A stretch of DNA of 61,282 bases from CALGLS01 sp047626155 (GTDB taxonomy: Bacteria; Bacteroidota; Bacteroidia; Chitinophagales; Saprospiraceae). The notes below the pieces were generated by a model. The model searched no databases. It was not told the origin of the DNA and saw only the letters and a program-made list of their open reading frames with translations. Shown piece after piece: positions 26,175 through 34,536 of the stretch. The translations under genes were made by a program, and so were the position numbers. The DNA lies in the NCBI GenBank assembly GCA_047626155.1, contig JBLHRR010000017.1:1-61282 (forward strand), given 5' to 3'. Position 1 is the stretch's first letter. Every line of letters begins with the position of its first letter.

Positions 26175-27908
26175 TCACTCCCCCACTTTCACCTCCCCAC
26201 CCACAATCGTCCACAACACCTCCGCTCCCAGAATTTCTCCATCTTCACAAGTCAATAAATCCTCAGACAAAATCACCACATCTCCCAACTTACCTACTTC
26301 CAAAGAACCTTTCTCCGTTTCCTCAAATCCAGCATAGGCATTCCCTAAGGTATAAGAGTATAAAGCTTCCTGACGCGTCATCGCCTGCTCGGAAAAAAAT
26401 GCCATTCCGCTATCTGCTCGCTTACGGGTAACAGAGGCATAGAAGGAAGCAATCGGGCTCACATCTTCTACTGGTGCATCGGTACCATTGGCAATGACCA
26501 CCCCTTGATCCAATAACGCACGCCAAGCATAAGCTCCCGTCCGGGCTCTTTCTTCGCCAAGCCGCTCGACCACAAAAGGCGCATCTGAGGTACAGTGAAT
26601 TCCTTGCATGGATGCGATAACATTTAGTTCTTTAAAGCGAGGAATGTCCTCGGGGTTCAAATGTTGCGCATGTTCTATACGCCAGCGCCAGTCTTTCTTT
26701 TCTGGATTTGCTTTGAAATTTCGTTCGAAGATGTCAAGGACTTCGCGATTGGCTCGGTCACCGATGGCATGGACACAAAGTTGGAGATTGTGCTTGTTGG
26801 CCAAGGAGGCAATATTTTCGACCTCTTTGATGGTGGTGGTATTATGCCCATGAGAACCTGGTTTGTCGTGATAGGCTTCTAGGAGCCAGGCGCCACGGGA
26901 ACCAAGTGCCCCATCCACTTCTGTTTTTATTGCTTTTACAGAAAGGTAATGCTCTCCTAAATCCAGCCAAGGAAACCCTTCCAATTTGTCTTTCATTACT
27001 TCATAGCTGTGGCGTATCATCACCCAGAGTCGGACGTTCAATTCTCCGGCTTCCGCCAATTCTTTGAGCCATTCTAAATCCTGATAATGTAGGCCTGCAT
27101 CTTGAAAAGAGGTAATTCCCTTTGCTAGGCATTCCTTTTCTGCAGCTCTGATTTTCTCCAACCAATGCGCTTTTTGCGCTTCCGGAGATTGTTTGTTATA
27201 AAACTCTTGCCAAGCCATCCAAAGCGCATCTTCTGCTCGTTCTTCGAAGACGCCTATCGGACTTCCGCTTTGATCTCGAATGATGGCACCACCACTAGGG
27301 TCGGGTGTTTCTTTACTTATGCCAACCATCTCCATGGCTTTCGCATTCGCGAAAGAGGCGTGGCCACTAGCGTGAGAAAGTAACACCGGGTTATTGGGTG
27401 TAAGCGCACTCAACTCATCATGCAAGGGATAACCTTCTACTTGTCTGTCTAATGGCTGATCCCATTTTTCTTGATGCCAGCCTCGGCCCATAATCCACTC
27501 TCCTGGCTTAGCCGTCTTTACTTTTTCAGCGACCTTATCCAAAATTTCCTGCCAGTTTTTGGTCTGTAATAAATTAAGGTTTATCATACTTTCGCCTAGA
27601 CCTAAGTAATGACCGTGGCCTTCTATAAATCCTGGCATTACGAAGTTTCCTTTCGCATCTATGGTTTTCGTTTTTTCTCCAGCTAGTAATTGAATCGCCT
27701 CATTGCTACCTACTTTTAGGATGCGGTGATTTTTAATAGCAATGGCTTGGGCTTTTGGTTGGGCCTTGTCCATTGTTGTAACATTCCCATTCACAATAAT
27801 GAGATCTGCCAATGTTGCTTTTTCTTTTTCTGCGCTTGGGCTGGCGCAATGTAGTAGCATTGTTGCAATGGATATAAAAACGAGGAGTCTGGAGAGTTTG
27901 ATTTGCAT
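26175..27908 (-). CDS. YtcJ-like amidohydrolase, lipoprotein
   Basis: 577 aa. The lipoprotein signal ends in TMLLHCASPS. An amidohydrolase-3 fold follows: composite beta-domain start (LIIVNGNVTTMDKAQPKAQA), metal site GFIEGHGHYLGLGES (HxH), later metal ligands in CVHAIGDRANREV and WRIEHAQHLNPED, and a C-terminal Asp (IANGTDAPVEDVSP). The family hydrolyses amide or carbamate bonds, with mostly unknown natural substrates. Surface or periplasmic location is predicted. It is monocistronic, followed by no clear terminator. Confidence 0.92.
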   Translation of the reverse strand: MQIKLSRLLVFISIATMLLHCASPSAEKEKATLADLIIVNGNVTTMDKAQPKAQAIAIKNHRILKVGSNEAIQLLAGEKTKTIDAKGNFVMPGFIEGHGHYLGLGESMINLNLLQTKNWQEILDKVAEKVKTAKPGEWIMGRGWHQEKWDQPLDRQVEGYPLHDELSALTPNNPVLLSHASGHASFANAKAMEMVGISKETPDPSGGAIIRDQSGSPIGVFEERAEDALWMAWQEFYNKQSPEAQKAHWLEKIRAAEKECLAKGITSFQDAGLHYQDLEWLKELAEAGELNVRLWVMIRHSYEVMKDKLEGFPWLDLGEHYLSVKAIKTEVDGALGSRGAWLLEAYHDKPGSHGHNTTTIKEVENIASLANKHNLQLCVHAIGDRANREVLDIFERNFKANPEKKDWRWRIEHAQHLNPEDIPRFKELNVIASMQGIHCTSDAPFVVERLGEERARTGAYAWRALLDQGVVIANGTDAPVEDVSPIASFYASVTRKRADSGMAFFSEQAMTRQEALYSYTLGNAYAGFEETEKGSLEVGKLGDVVILSEDLLTCEDGEILGAEVLWTIVGGEVKVGE

Positions 27909-27938
27909 AATTCTGGATTTACCTATTGTATTTTTTAA

Positions 27939-28019
27939 TCACGCAGAGTGCGCAGGGCTAATGTGCCAATATGCGATTTTTTCGCGCCTCGCTCTGCGGC
28001 CTCTGTGCTCTCTGCGTGA
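27939..28019. repeat. Inverted repeat of CACGCAGAG type
   Basis: TCACGCAGAG (27939-27948) and CTCTGCGTGA (28010-28019) face each other across 61 bases that contain further weaker complementarity (GCGCAG/CTCTGTGC). It lies between nadD and the amidohydrolase gene. Similar GC-richer tracts occur at 7726-7765 and 37310-37345. Confidence 0.65.
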
Positions 28020-28045
28020 GTAAATACACTATACTGAAAGATCAC

Positions 28046-28618
28046 TTAACGGTACAAGTTTGTTGATTCGATATACTCATACACCTCATCCCTCACTAAG
28101 TACCGAATCGAATGCCCTTCCTTAAGACACCTTCGGATATAACTCGCCGAGATGTGCATCTGAGGAGCGTCGAAGAGTTTTACGTTTGGATGTTTTTCTA
28201 ATTCTCCCAGATCATAACCTGGCCGTTTGTAAACATATATTTCGTAATCGCGGAGAATGATTTCGTAGTTTTTCCACTTGTGCAATGTGGCTAAATTATC
28301 ACCGCCCATAATAAGGACGAACTTATCTTTTGTATATTTTTCCGAAAGGTAGGTCAAAGTATCTATCGTATAGGAAGGCTTGGGTAAATCAAATTCCACA
28401 TTAGAAGGGCGGATATTTGAATTCTCTCCAATCGCAAGGTGGGCAAGGTGAAGGCGATCGTAGTCTTTTGCTAAACTTGCCTTTTGCTTCAAAGGATTCT
28501 GAGGCGTAACGACCAACCATACTTCATCAAGATCCGTTTGGGTCGCCATATAATTACTAATAATCAAATGCCCAATGTGAATCGGATTGAAGGAGCCGAA
28601 GAAGAGGCCTTTTTTCAT
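28046..28618 (-). CDS. nadD: Nicotinate-nucleotide adenylyltransferase
   Basis: Transfers AMP from ATP to nicotinate mononucleotide in NAD synthesis. 190 aa, typical length. It opens MKKGLFFGSFNPIHIGHLII with the HxGH motif at residues 14-17. The C-terminal ISASYIRRCLKEG is the ISxTxIR-like nucleotidyltransferase motif. The mid-block LIMGGDNLATLHKWKNYE is diagnostic for NadD. A TACTTTTA promoter-like octamer lies at 28655-28662 on the minus strand. Confidence 0.96.
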   Translation of the reverse strand: MKKGLFFGSFNPIHIGHLIISNYMATQTDLDEVWLVVTPQNPLKQKASLAKDYDRLHLAHLAIGENSNIRPSNVEFDLPKPSYTIDTLTYLSEKYTKDKFVLIMGGDNLATLHKWKNYEIILRDYEIYVYKRPGYDLGELEKHPNVKLFDAPQMHISASYIRRCLKEGHSIRYLVRDEVYEYIESTNLYR

Positions 28619-28750
28619 AGGAGGATTGTTTTAATATAAATGCGAATAAAGGGGTAAAAGTATTGAAAAGTATCTGCTTATCGAGCACTCATTTGCACTT
28701 ACCAATATGCCATATCCTCTGAAGGAGATGCGATAGTTGATCTGACATAT

Positions 28751-29197
28751 TTACTCTGTCGTTTTCTCCAATGCTTCAAACAGCTTTTCTAATCCATCTT
28801 CCTCAATCAGGTCCTCCGCAGGAATATCCACCAGCCATTGTCCTTTTATTTTTTCCAAATAGAAACTATCGCGATACTCAAAACCTTCATCGTCCATCAC
28901 ATAGCCACAGATCGCTTTATTGCCATACTCCTCACATTTCATAGAAATAAAAATAGCAGGAGGCAGTACTTCATTTTCTCCTCCGTTGGCTTTTATTGTT
29001 TCTTCTGCCCAGTTGATCCAATCAATAGCATTAGTGGTGCTCAATTCTCGGGCTTCCTGATATTGATTATTGTCAATCCAACTCTGCCATTGACGAGCTA
29101 CTTTTTCTGGTGTGTTTGGTAAATCATTTTTGTCGGAAGAGCAATTCGCGAAAGCGAGAAGAAAGCAGCAACAAAGTAGAACGGAAGTACTTTTCAT
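28751..29197 (-). CDS. Hypothetical lipoprotein (148 aa)
   Basis: From the start used here it reads MKSTSVLLCCCFLLAFANCS with a lipobox ending at Cys19. A longer frame back to 29227 only adds ten residues before the signal. The mature part is acidic, about 130 residues, with repeated Trp/aromatic positions (ARQWQSWIDNNQYQEARELS, WINWAEETIKANGG, GQWLVDIPAEDLIEED). It is reminiscent of DUF4878/NTF2-like lipoproteins, but I do not name a family. It follows dnaN on the same strand across a large hairpin. Confidence 0.7.
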   Translation of the reverse strand: MKSTSVLLCCCFLLAFANCSSDKNDLPNTPEKVARQWQSWIDNNQYQEARELSTTNAIDWINWAEETIKANGGENEVLPPAIFISMKCEEYGNKAICGYVMDDEGFEYRDSFYLEKIKGQWLVDIPAEDLIEEDGLEKLFEALEKTTE

Positions 29198-29216
29198 CAA
29201 GGAAGAATTTAGAGCT

Positions 29217-29279
29217 TTGACTGTCAACTGCTCTTAACACACAAGATAGGTGTTAAGAGCAGTTAATAGTTACAGTCAA
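29217..29279. terminator. Large perfect hairpin downstream of dnaN
   Basis: AACTGCTCTTAACAC (29226-29240) and GTGTTAAGAGCAGTT (29250-29264) form a perfect 15-bp stem with a 9-base loop. It is extended by TTGACTGT (29217-29224) with ACAGTCAA (29272-29279). It lies between the dnaN stop and the lipoprotein gene. It could terminate dnaN or be a fold-back repeat, as its TTAAC content resembles other TTAAC-rich tracts in the window. Confidence 0.75.
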
Positions 29280-29291
29280 GAGCCAGGGTCT

Positions 29292-30407
29292 TTAATTACT
29301 TAACATTACTGGCATTACCAGCATCAATATTTCTTCGCCCTCCTCGTTTTCTGTTGGCAATAAGATACCAGCTCTGGTTGGAGAAGACAATTCGATTTTC
29401 ACTTCTTCGCTTTCCAACACGTTTAGCATTTCGATTAAGAACTTGGCGTTAAAACCAATAGTGAGCTGATCTCCGTCGTAGGTACAGTTCATTTGCTCCG
29501 TGGCTTCATTCGAGAAGTCAAGGTCCTGCGCCGAAATAGTTAGGCTGCTGTCGTTGATATTTAGAATAACCTGATTGGTTGTTTTATTGGCATAAATGGC
29601 GATACGCTTCAAAGAGTTTTGAAAGTCTTTGCGCGAAAGCGTCAACAAATTCGGATTATCAACAGGGATAACCGCATTGTAATCCGGGTAACGTGCATCA
29701 ATCAATCGACAAACCATCTGGACGTTATCGAAAGAGAAGAAGGCGTTGGCTTTATTGAACGCTAAGGTCGCATCTCCATTAGAAGAAATGGCTCCCTTCA
29801 ATAAGTTGAGGGCTTTCTTCGGAATAATGAAAGAGGTCGACACTTCACTGGTTACATTGTTGAAAGAGTACTTAACCAATTTGTGGGCATCCGTTGCCAC
29901 AAAGGTCAACTTATTGAAATCGACTTGCAAAAAGACACCAGTCATCGCAGGGCGTAATTCATCGTTGCTTGTCGCAAAGAGTGTCTTACTGATGGCCTGT
30001 GTCAATACGGTGTTTGGTACTTTGACGGTATCCACTGTGTCCGGTTCTGGAATGTTTGGAAAATCATCTCCATTCTCTCCCGCTAATCGGTACTTACCAT
30101 AAGAGGAGGTAATTTCAATGCCGTAATTTTCCATATTCACTTTAAAAGTAACTGGCTGGGCCGGCAACTCTTTCAAAGTATCCAGTAATATTTTTGCGGG
30201 GATGGCTACTTTACCATTGGTATCCGCATTTACTTCCAGGGTAGTGATAATGGAAGTTTCCAAATCGGTAGCGGCGATGGTCAAATTTCGACCGTCGATG
30301 GTAAATAAAAAGTCTTCCAAAATTGGCAATACCGGGTTGGAACCAATCGCTCCGGAAGCAATTTGTAACTGCTTCAATAAGGTAGAAGAGGGTACACTAA
30401 ATTTCAT
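29292..30407 (-). CDS. dnaN: DNA polymerase III beta subunit (sliding clamp)
   Basis: Forms the ring that tethers polymerase to DNA. 371 aa with the three clamp domains in order: MKFSVPSSTLLKQLQIASGA, then EDFLFTIDGRNLTIAATDLE, LRPAMTGVFLQVDFNKLTFV and ATDAHKLVKY, and the C-terminal LLPTENEEGEEILMLVMPVM. It is not next to dnaA or recF here. A perfect DnaA-box-like TGTGGATAA lies upstream at 30536-30544. Confidence 0.97.
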   Translation of the reverse strand: MKFSVPSSTLLKQLQIASGAIGSNPVLPILEDFLFTIDGRNLTIAATDLETSIITTLEVNADTNGKVAIPAKILLDTLKELPAQPVTFKVNMENYGIEITSSYGKYRLAGENGDDFPNIPEPDTVDTVKVPNTVLTQAISKTLFATSNDELRPAMTGVFLQVDFNKLTFVATDAHKLVKYSFNNVTSEVSTSFIIPKKALNLLKGAISSNGDATLAFNKANAFFSFDNVQMVCRLIDARYPDYNAVIPVDNPNLLTLSRKDFQNSLKRIAIYANKTTNQVILNINDSSLTISAQDLDFSNEATEQMNCTYDGDQLTIGFNAKFLIEMLNVLESEEVKIELSSPTRAGILLPTENEEGEEILMLVMPVMLSN

Positions 30408-30535
30408 GTCGTTATTTTATGCATTCATTTTGAACTTGAAAACGCTATCTCTTTGAGAATCACGGTTTTCCAAGCTTTAGAATGGACAAAAATAACAGTT
30501 CAAAAGGACATTTATAGTAAAAAGTACCAACAGAA

Positions 30536-30544
30536 TGTGGATAA
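30536..30544 (-). promoter_or_regulatory. DnaA-box match upstream of dnaN
   Basis: TGTGGATAA is the reverse complement of TTATCCACA, a perfect DnaA box, 129 bases before the dnaN ATG in an AT-rich spacer. It could allow DnaA control of dnaN. A single 9-mer can occur by chance. Confidence 0.35.
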
Positions 30545-30639
30545 CTTATTAATAAAATATGTTATCAGTGTGAAACAAAAATAACCTGCCCGACCGGAAC
30601 GGGCTGGTTTAGCCCATTTGGATGCCCCTGAAGGGTCTT

Positions 30640-30825
30640 TTAATTTATCTTAAAACCAAAACTATTCACCTTCCGCTCTCCCGTATCACCAGCGCATTTG
30701 ATTTCGGCAATTACCTGTTGAAAAAAAGCAAAGAATACAATAGCCTGGGCAATGTATAATACCGTCAGTAAAATCATGAAGCCCGAATGAAAAACATTTC
30801 TGGATTTTTGATCGTAGAGCCCCAT
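30640..30825 (-). CDS. Small membrane protein (61 aa)
   Basis: From MGLYDQKSRNVFHSGF onward: a basic N-terminus, one or two membrane segments (MILLTVLYIAQAIVFFAFFQ), then a Cys/charged tail (KCAGDTGERKVNSFGFKIN). The frame is open back to 30873, but the upstream small gene ends at 30836, so this start fits best. The tail element RKVN-GFKI also ends the preceding 41-residue protein, which suggests the two are related or act together. No family recognised. Confidence 0.6.
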   Translation of the reverse strand: MGLYDQKSRNVFHSGFMILLTVLYIAQAIVFFAFFQQVIAEIKCAGDTGERKVNSFGFKIN

Positions 30826-30835
30826 TCTTTTGAAG

Positions 30836-30961
30836 TCACTTTTGACTAATTTTAAAACCGACAACATCGACATCGCGTATATTTACTTTTCTCTCCTTCC
30901 CTTCCCTTCGCTTTTCATTGAAGTTGACGGTTATGGTTTCTGTTACACCGAAGTTTGCCAT
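30836..30961 (-). CDS. Small hypothetical protein (41 aa)
   Basis: The frame reads MANFGVTETITVNFNEKRRE then GKERKVNIRDVDVVGFKISQ K. It is soluble, beta-like and basic. The stop lies 10 bases before the next small gene (30640-30825). Its end (RKVNIRDVDVVGFKI) resembles that gene's end (RKVNSFGFKI). An AAGGG-type pentamer repeat encodes the KRREGKE part. The frame is open further upstream but without a good ATG. Weak but self-consistent coding evidence. Confidence 0.4.
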   Translation of the reverse strand: MANFGVTETITVNFNEKRREGKERKVNIRDVDVVGFKISQK

Positions 30962-31089
30962 TTTATTTACCTTAATTTGGACATCATAAGACCTTATATT
31001 AAATGGTTGACCTATCAGGTAAAACCTATTAAGTGTAGGATGACGAAGAGTGTTGTTTTTTTCATTACGTTAGTATTTGGCTAAAATAA

Positions 31090-31141
31090 AACAGCGCCAC
31101 GAAAAGTAAGGAATAGTTCCTTAAAAATTCGTAGCGCTGTT
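31090..31141 (-). terminator. Terminator of the RiPP-like peptide gene
   Basis: AACAGCGCCACGAA (31090-31103) pairs with TTCGTAGCGCTGTT (31128-31141), with an inner AAGGAA/TTCCTT stem. On the minus strand it is followed by TTTATTTTAG. It lies 43 bases past the peptide gene stop. Confidence 0.88.
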
Positions 31142-31184
31142 GTGGGGGACTATATTTTTTTTACAGTCCTAAAACCTGAAAGCT

Positions 31185-31328
31185 CTATTGTCCGAACGGA
31201 GGTGGATCTCCTCTTCTTTGTCCGAAAGGAGGTGGATCTCCTCCTCCTTTAATAGATGCCATTGCTTTGTTATCTAGTGTCTTAGCTGCTTGGCTAAGCT
31301 GAACTAGATCCATTTTTACATTTTTCAT
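31185..31328 (-). CDS. Double-glycine leader peptide, RiPP precursor-like (47 aa)
   Basis: The frame reads MKNVKMDLVQLSQAAKTLDN then KAMASIKGG and GDPPPFGQRRGDPPPFGQ. The first 29 residues look like the leaders of Bacteroidota GG-type natural-product precursors (L-S ... M-x-x-I-K-G-G). The core is two identical GDPPPFGQ octapeptides joined by Arg-Arg. The two DNA copies differ at one base, so the duplication is recent. The gene is a separate unit with its own strong terminator at 31090-31141. No radical SAM, lanthionine, YcaO, ATP-grasp or C39-peptidase exporter gene is in the window, so any maturation is encoded elsewhere. Too short for most gene callers. Confidence 0.7.
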   Translation of the reverse strand: MKNVKMDLVQLSQAAKTLDNKAMASIKGGGDPPPFGQRRGDPPPFGQ

Positions 31329-31516
31329 ATAGTGGTTAGTTTTTGTGAAAAAATAAATTTGTCAATATAAATTTAGGATTAATTCTGAAAAACAGAACAT
31401 TCACAGACTCTTATTTCACTAAATGCACTAAAAATGATATTATTTTTCATTAAAAACATACTTCCCCACATATTTATCAACAATCATGACGGATTTAGCA
31501 CAGGTTATAAATCAAA

Positions 31517-31563
31517 AAAGTGCTACAAATCGCAAGAATATCTCCTGCATTTTGTAGCACTTT
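31517..31563 (-). terminator. Terminator of the DUF5606 gene
   Basis: AAAGTGCTACAAA (31517-31529) and TTTGTAGCACTTT (31551-31563) form a perfect 13-bp stem, followed on the minus strand by a T-rich tail. It lies 36 bases past the DUF5606 stop. Confidence 0.9.
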
Positions 31564-31598
31564 CATGGGAATCCCCCTGTATATCTGAATAACTTGTA

Positions 31599-32054
31599 CT
31601 ACTCTTTTTCTTCAGCCTCAGCAGCTGCCGCCTCCTCGGTTGTTTCTTCTTCTTCCTCTTCTTCCAAAGACAAGAGTCCTTTATCATTCAAAAAAGTAAA
31701 CCATTTTACTACCTTCTTGATATCTCCAACGCTCACTCGATCTTCGTCATAATCCGGCATCACTGCCCGAAAATACTCGGCTAATGTTTTTCCATCCGAG
31801 TTGTGTGAAACGGGAGGATTAGTGGTTACCCTTTCTAGCATAGAACGAAATACTTCTTTCAGTTCCAGCGTATCTTCAGGCCCGTCGGTGTAAATACCAA
31901 TAGAGGCCAATGGTGTAAACTGATGTCTACGAGTAGGTGCAAATTTCCGCTTACCGGTTTCTATGTTCTCTACAATCAATCCGTTACTTCGGTTGGCTAC
32001 CATTTTAAAAACACCTGGTAATCCGCTAACGGCTACAAATTCATCTAATTTCAT
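31599..32054 (-). CDS. DUF5606 family protein
   Basis: 151 aa, cytosolic. It starts MKLDEFVAVSGLPGVFKMVA, followed by NRSNGLIVENIETGKRKFAP, the conserved beginning of DUF5606, a Bacteroidota family of unknown function. A helical middle (AEYFRAVMPDYDEDRVSVGD IKKVVKWF) and a long acidic tail (Glu/Ala runs from about 130) end it. A consensus -7 element is at 32090-32097 and a strong terminator at 31517-31563, so it is its own transcript. Confidence 0.85.
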   Translation of the reverse strand: MKLDEFVAVSGLPGVFKMVANRSNGLIVENIETGKRKFAPTRRHQFTPLASIGIYTDGPEDTLELKEVFRSMLERVTTNPPVSHNSDGKTLAEYFRAVMPDYDEDRVSVGDIKKVVKWFTFLNDKGLLSLEEEEEEETTEEAAAAEAEEKE

Positions 32055-32089
32055 TTATTCTTATTTTAGTTTTAATTTATTTTAAACTG

Positions 32090-32097
32090 CAAAATTA
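32090..32097 (-). promoter_or_regulatory. -7 element of the DUF5606 gene
   Basis: The minus strand reads TAATTTTG, an exact TAnnTTTG match followed by C, 35 bases before the ATG. Confidence 0.55.
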
Positions 32098-32156
32098 CGA
32101 AATGATTTGGTATTCGGAATTACGGCGAGAAAATTAATGCGCTCTTCCTTCCTATA

Positions 32157-34157
32157 TTAATACTTCACCAAACGCTCTAATTGCTCTACCAGTCTTTCTT
32201 TTGGCAAATAATCCTTTTCCAACTCTGCGGCAAATGGGATTGGTGTATCCATAGATCCCACCCTTAACACCGGAGCATCCAAATGCTCAAATAAGTGTTC
32301 AGAGATATAAGCGGAAATTTCTCCCCCTAAACCTCCATACAAACTATCTTCATGTAAAACCAGTACTCGGTTTGTCTTTTTTACCGTTGCTTCAATCGCA
32401 TCATAGTCTAGTGGCACCAAACTTCGCAAGTCTATAATTTCAGCATCAAGATTCATATTGGCTATCGCTTCTGTCGCCCAGTGTACGCCCATTCCGTAAG
32501 TGATGATTGAAAGCTGACTTCCTTCCTTAACCGTCTTTGCTTTTCCAATTTCAACCGTGTAATAATCATCCGGAATTTCAGCAGAGAGGCTTCGGTACAA
32601 GGCTTTGTGCTCAAAAAACAATACTGGATTAGGATCCTCGAAACTAGCCAATAACAATCCTTTTGCATCATACGGGTTAGAAGGATAAACAACTTTCAAA
32701 CCAGGAGTGTGTGCAAACCAAGCCTCATTCGTTTGAGAATGAAAAGGACCCGCTCCTACTCCACCACCCGAAGGCATCCGAATAACGACATCCGCATTGG
32801 TTCCCCAACGATAATGAACCTTGGCCAGGTTATTTATTATTTGTGTAAACGCACAAGTCGCAAAATCAGCAAACTGCATTTCGATCATCGACTTATATCC
32901 TTTCAGGCTCAACCCTAAACCGATACCTACAATTACGCTTTCGCAAATAGGCGTATTACGTACTCTTCCGCGACCAAACTCATCAAGAAAACCATCTGTG
33001 ATTTTAAAAACGCCGCCATAGTCCGCTATATCCTGCCCCATCAATACTAAGTTATCATGCTTTGTCATTGCAGCATGCAATCCATCCTTAATCGAATCCA
33101 CAAAACGCTTTTCTGTAATTGAATTGTTAGACGGATCTACAACCTCTTGTGTGTATGGTGCATATACATCTGCCAACTCCTGAGCTGGCGTGCTACTTAT
33201 GACTGGCTCTGCAAAAGCGAATTCTAAGCCATCATTGATTTCTTTTTTAATACTCGCACGTAATTCTTTGATCTCTATCTCTGTCAATAGTTTTTGCGAA
33301 AGCAGGTATTGTTCATAATTCAGCAATGGATCTTTTGCTGCCCATTCCTCCATCAATTCTTTAGGAACGTATTTCGTACCCGATGCTTCTTCATGTCCGC
33401 GCATTCGGAAAGTTTTGCACTCAATAAAAACTGGTTCCGGCTTTTTACGAATTTGCGCTGCTATTTTTTTCAAAGTGCTATATACTTCTAACACATTGTT
33501 TCCATCAAGAATGTAAGACCGCATGCCGTAGCCTTTAGCTCTATCCGCTAGATCCTTACAATTGTATTGTTGTGATGTTGGCGTAGACAATCCGTATCCA
33601 TTATTTTCTATCATAAAAATAACTGGCAGTTGCCAAACGGAAGCTACATTTAATGCTTCGTGGAATTCTCCTTCACTCGTTCCTCCTTCTCCAGTAAACG
33701 CCAAGGATACCCCTGGTTCGTCTTTCAATTGATGTGCTAGACCAACTCCACCTGCCAACGACAATTGTGGGCCAAGGTGAGAGATCATCCCAACGATATT
33801 ATAATCTAGCGTTCCAAAGTGAAAAGAGCGATCTCTTCCTTTTGTAAACCCAGGTGCTTTTCCTTGCCATTGGCAAAAAAGGCGTTCGAGCGGCACTTTT
33901 CGAGTAGTAAAAACACCGAGGTTACGATGCATTGGAAAAATGATCTCATGATCCTGCATTACAGAAGTAGCTCCTACTGAGATGGCTTCTTGCCCAATGC
34001 CGGAAAACCATTTACTGATTCGGCCCTGGCGGAGCAAAATTAGCATTTTTTCTTCTACTAGACGTGGACGTAAGAGGTTGACATATAGTTCTTTCAGCAC
34101 TTTATCGCTTATTTTTCCGCGATTGTATTTGATGACAGAGGTCGTTGTTGTCGGCAT
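32157..34157 (-). CDS. 2-oxoacid dehydrogenase E1, fused alpha and beta subunits
   Basis: 666 aa. The alpha half (about 1-320) has the thiamine-diphosphate motif: GEGGTSEGEFHEALNVASVW, then LPVIFMIENNGYGLSTPT. The beta half (about 345-666) has GQDIADYGGVFKITDGFLDE, ESVIVGIGLGLSLKGYKSMI and VLHEDSLYGGLGGEISAYI. It decarboxylates a 2-oxo acid and loads the acyl group onto lipoyl-E2. The sequence type is closest to branched-chain or generic acetoin/pyruvate E1. E2 and E3 are not nearby. The single-chain fusion is common in Bacteroidota. Confidence 0.93.
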   Translation of the reverse strand: MPTTTTSVIKYNRGKISDKVLKELYVNLLRPRLVEEKMLILLRQGRISKWFSGIGQEAISVGATSVMQDHEIIFPMHRNLGVFTTRKVPLERLFCQWQGKAPGFTKGRDRSFHFGTLDYNIVGMISHLGPQLSLAGGVGLAHQLKDEPGVSLAFTGEGGTSEGEFHEALNVASVWQLPVIFMIENNGYGLSTPTSQQYNCKDLADRAKGYGMRSYILDGNNVLEVYSTLKKIAAQIRKKPEPVFIECKTFRMRGHEEASGTKYVPKELMEEWAAKDPLLNYEQYLLSQKLLTEIEIKELRASIKKEINDGLEFAFAEPVISSTPAQELADVYAPYTQEVVDPSNNSITEKRFVDSIKDGLHAAMTKHDNLVLMGQDIADYGGVFKITDGFLDEFGRGRVRNTPICESVIVGIGLGLSLKGYKSMIEMQFADFATCAFTQIINNLAKVHYRWGTNADVVIRMPSGGGVGAGPFHSQTNEAWFAHTPGLKVVYPSNPYDAKGLLLASFEDPNPVLFFEHKALYRSLSAEIPDDYYTVEIGKAKTVKEGSQLSIITYGMGVHWATEAIANMNLDAEIIDLRSLVPLDYDAIEATVKKTNRVLVLHEDSLYGGLGGEISAYISEHLFEHLDAPVLRVGSMDTPIPFAAELEKDYLPKERLVEQLERLVKY

Positions 34158-34209
34158 CTTATTTATATTGAGCTATTGGTATTAAATGGTGGTATTACTT
34201 CTAAAAACG

Positions 34210-34217
34210 TAAAGGTA
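34210..34217 (-). promoter_or_regulatory. -7-like element of the E1 gene
   Basis: The minus strand reads TACCTTTA, the same octamer as upstream of prfA, 53 bases before the E1 ATG. Confidence 0.4.
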
Positions 34218-34438
34218 GTGAAGGTGCCTTTAGAATGCTAGTTTTTTTGAATGTGAAATGTATGGTGGTGGACTTATTTGTAGTCTTTCTATAAGATGGA
34301 GGTAAGTATTGCTATCCCCCTAATAAAATCAATTAGCAAGTATACGAGAACTTGGTAGATTTAGTTTAGGGCTATGACATTAATAATACGTCTATATTGA
34401 ATGCAATATCTATCTCAGAGGATTGAGGAAGATGAACT

Positions 34439-34511
34439 AAAACGCAAAGAGGTCAGGAAGCTTTAGCTTGGTAATATACCGAACCAAAGGTCGCTGACCT
34501 CTTTGCGTTTT
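34439..34511. terminator. Long perfect inverted repeat after the PBP gene
   Basis: AAAACGCAAAGAGGTCAG (34439-34456) and CTGACCTCTTTGCGTTTT (34494-34511) are a perfect 18-bp inverted repeat with a 37-base interior that folds again (TTGG/CCAA). It lies 25 bases past the minus-strand PBP stop. It probably works as a terminator, but its length and GC are unusual and it may derive from the AGAGGTCA-type repeat seen at 20239-20327. The rest of the spacer (34218-34438) holds a small C-run hairpin at about 34315-34345 and nothing else. Confidence 0.75.
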
Positions 34512-34536
34512 AATAGGAGAATACAGATACTAAGAC

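Noticed and set aside
30830..31084. 84-aa plus-strand frame opposite the tiny genes
   Set aside because: The opposite strand has two frames with better protein-like character, and this one extends to the terminator at 31090 with no domain signal.
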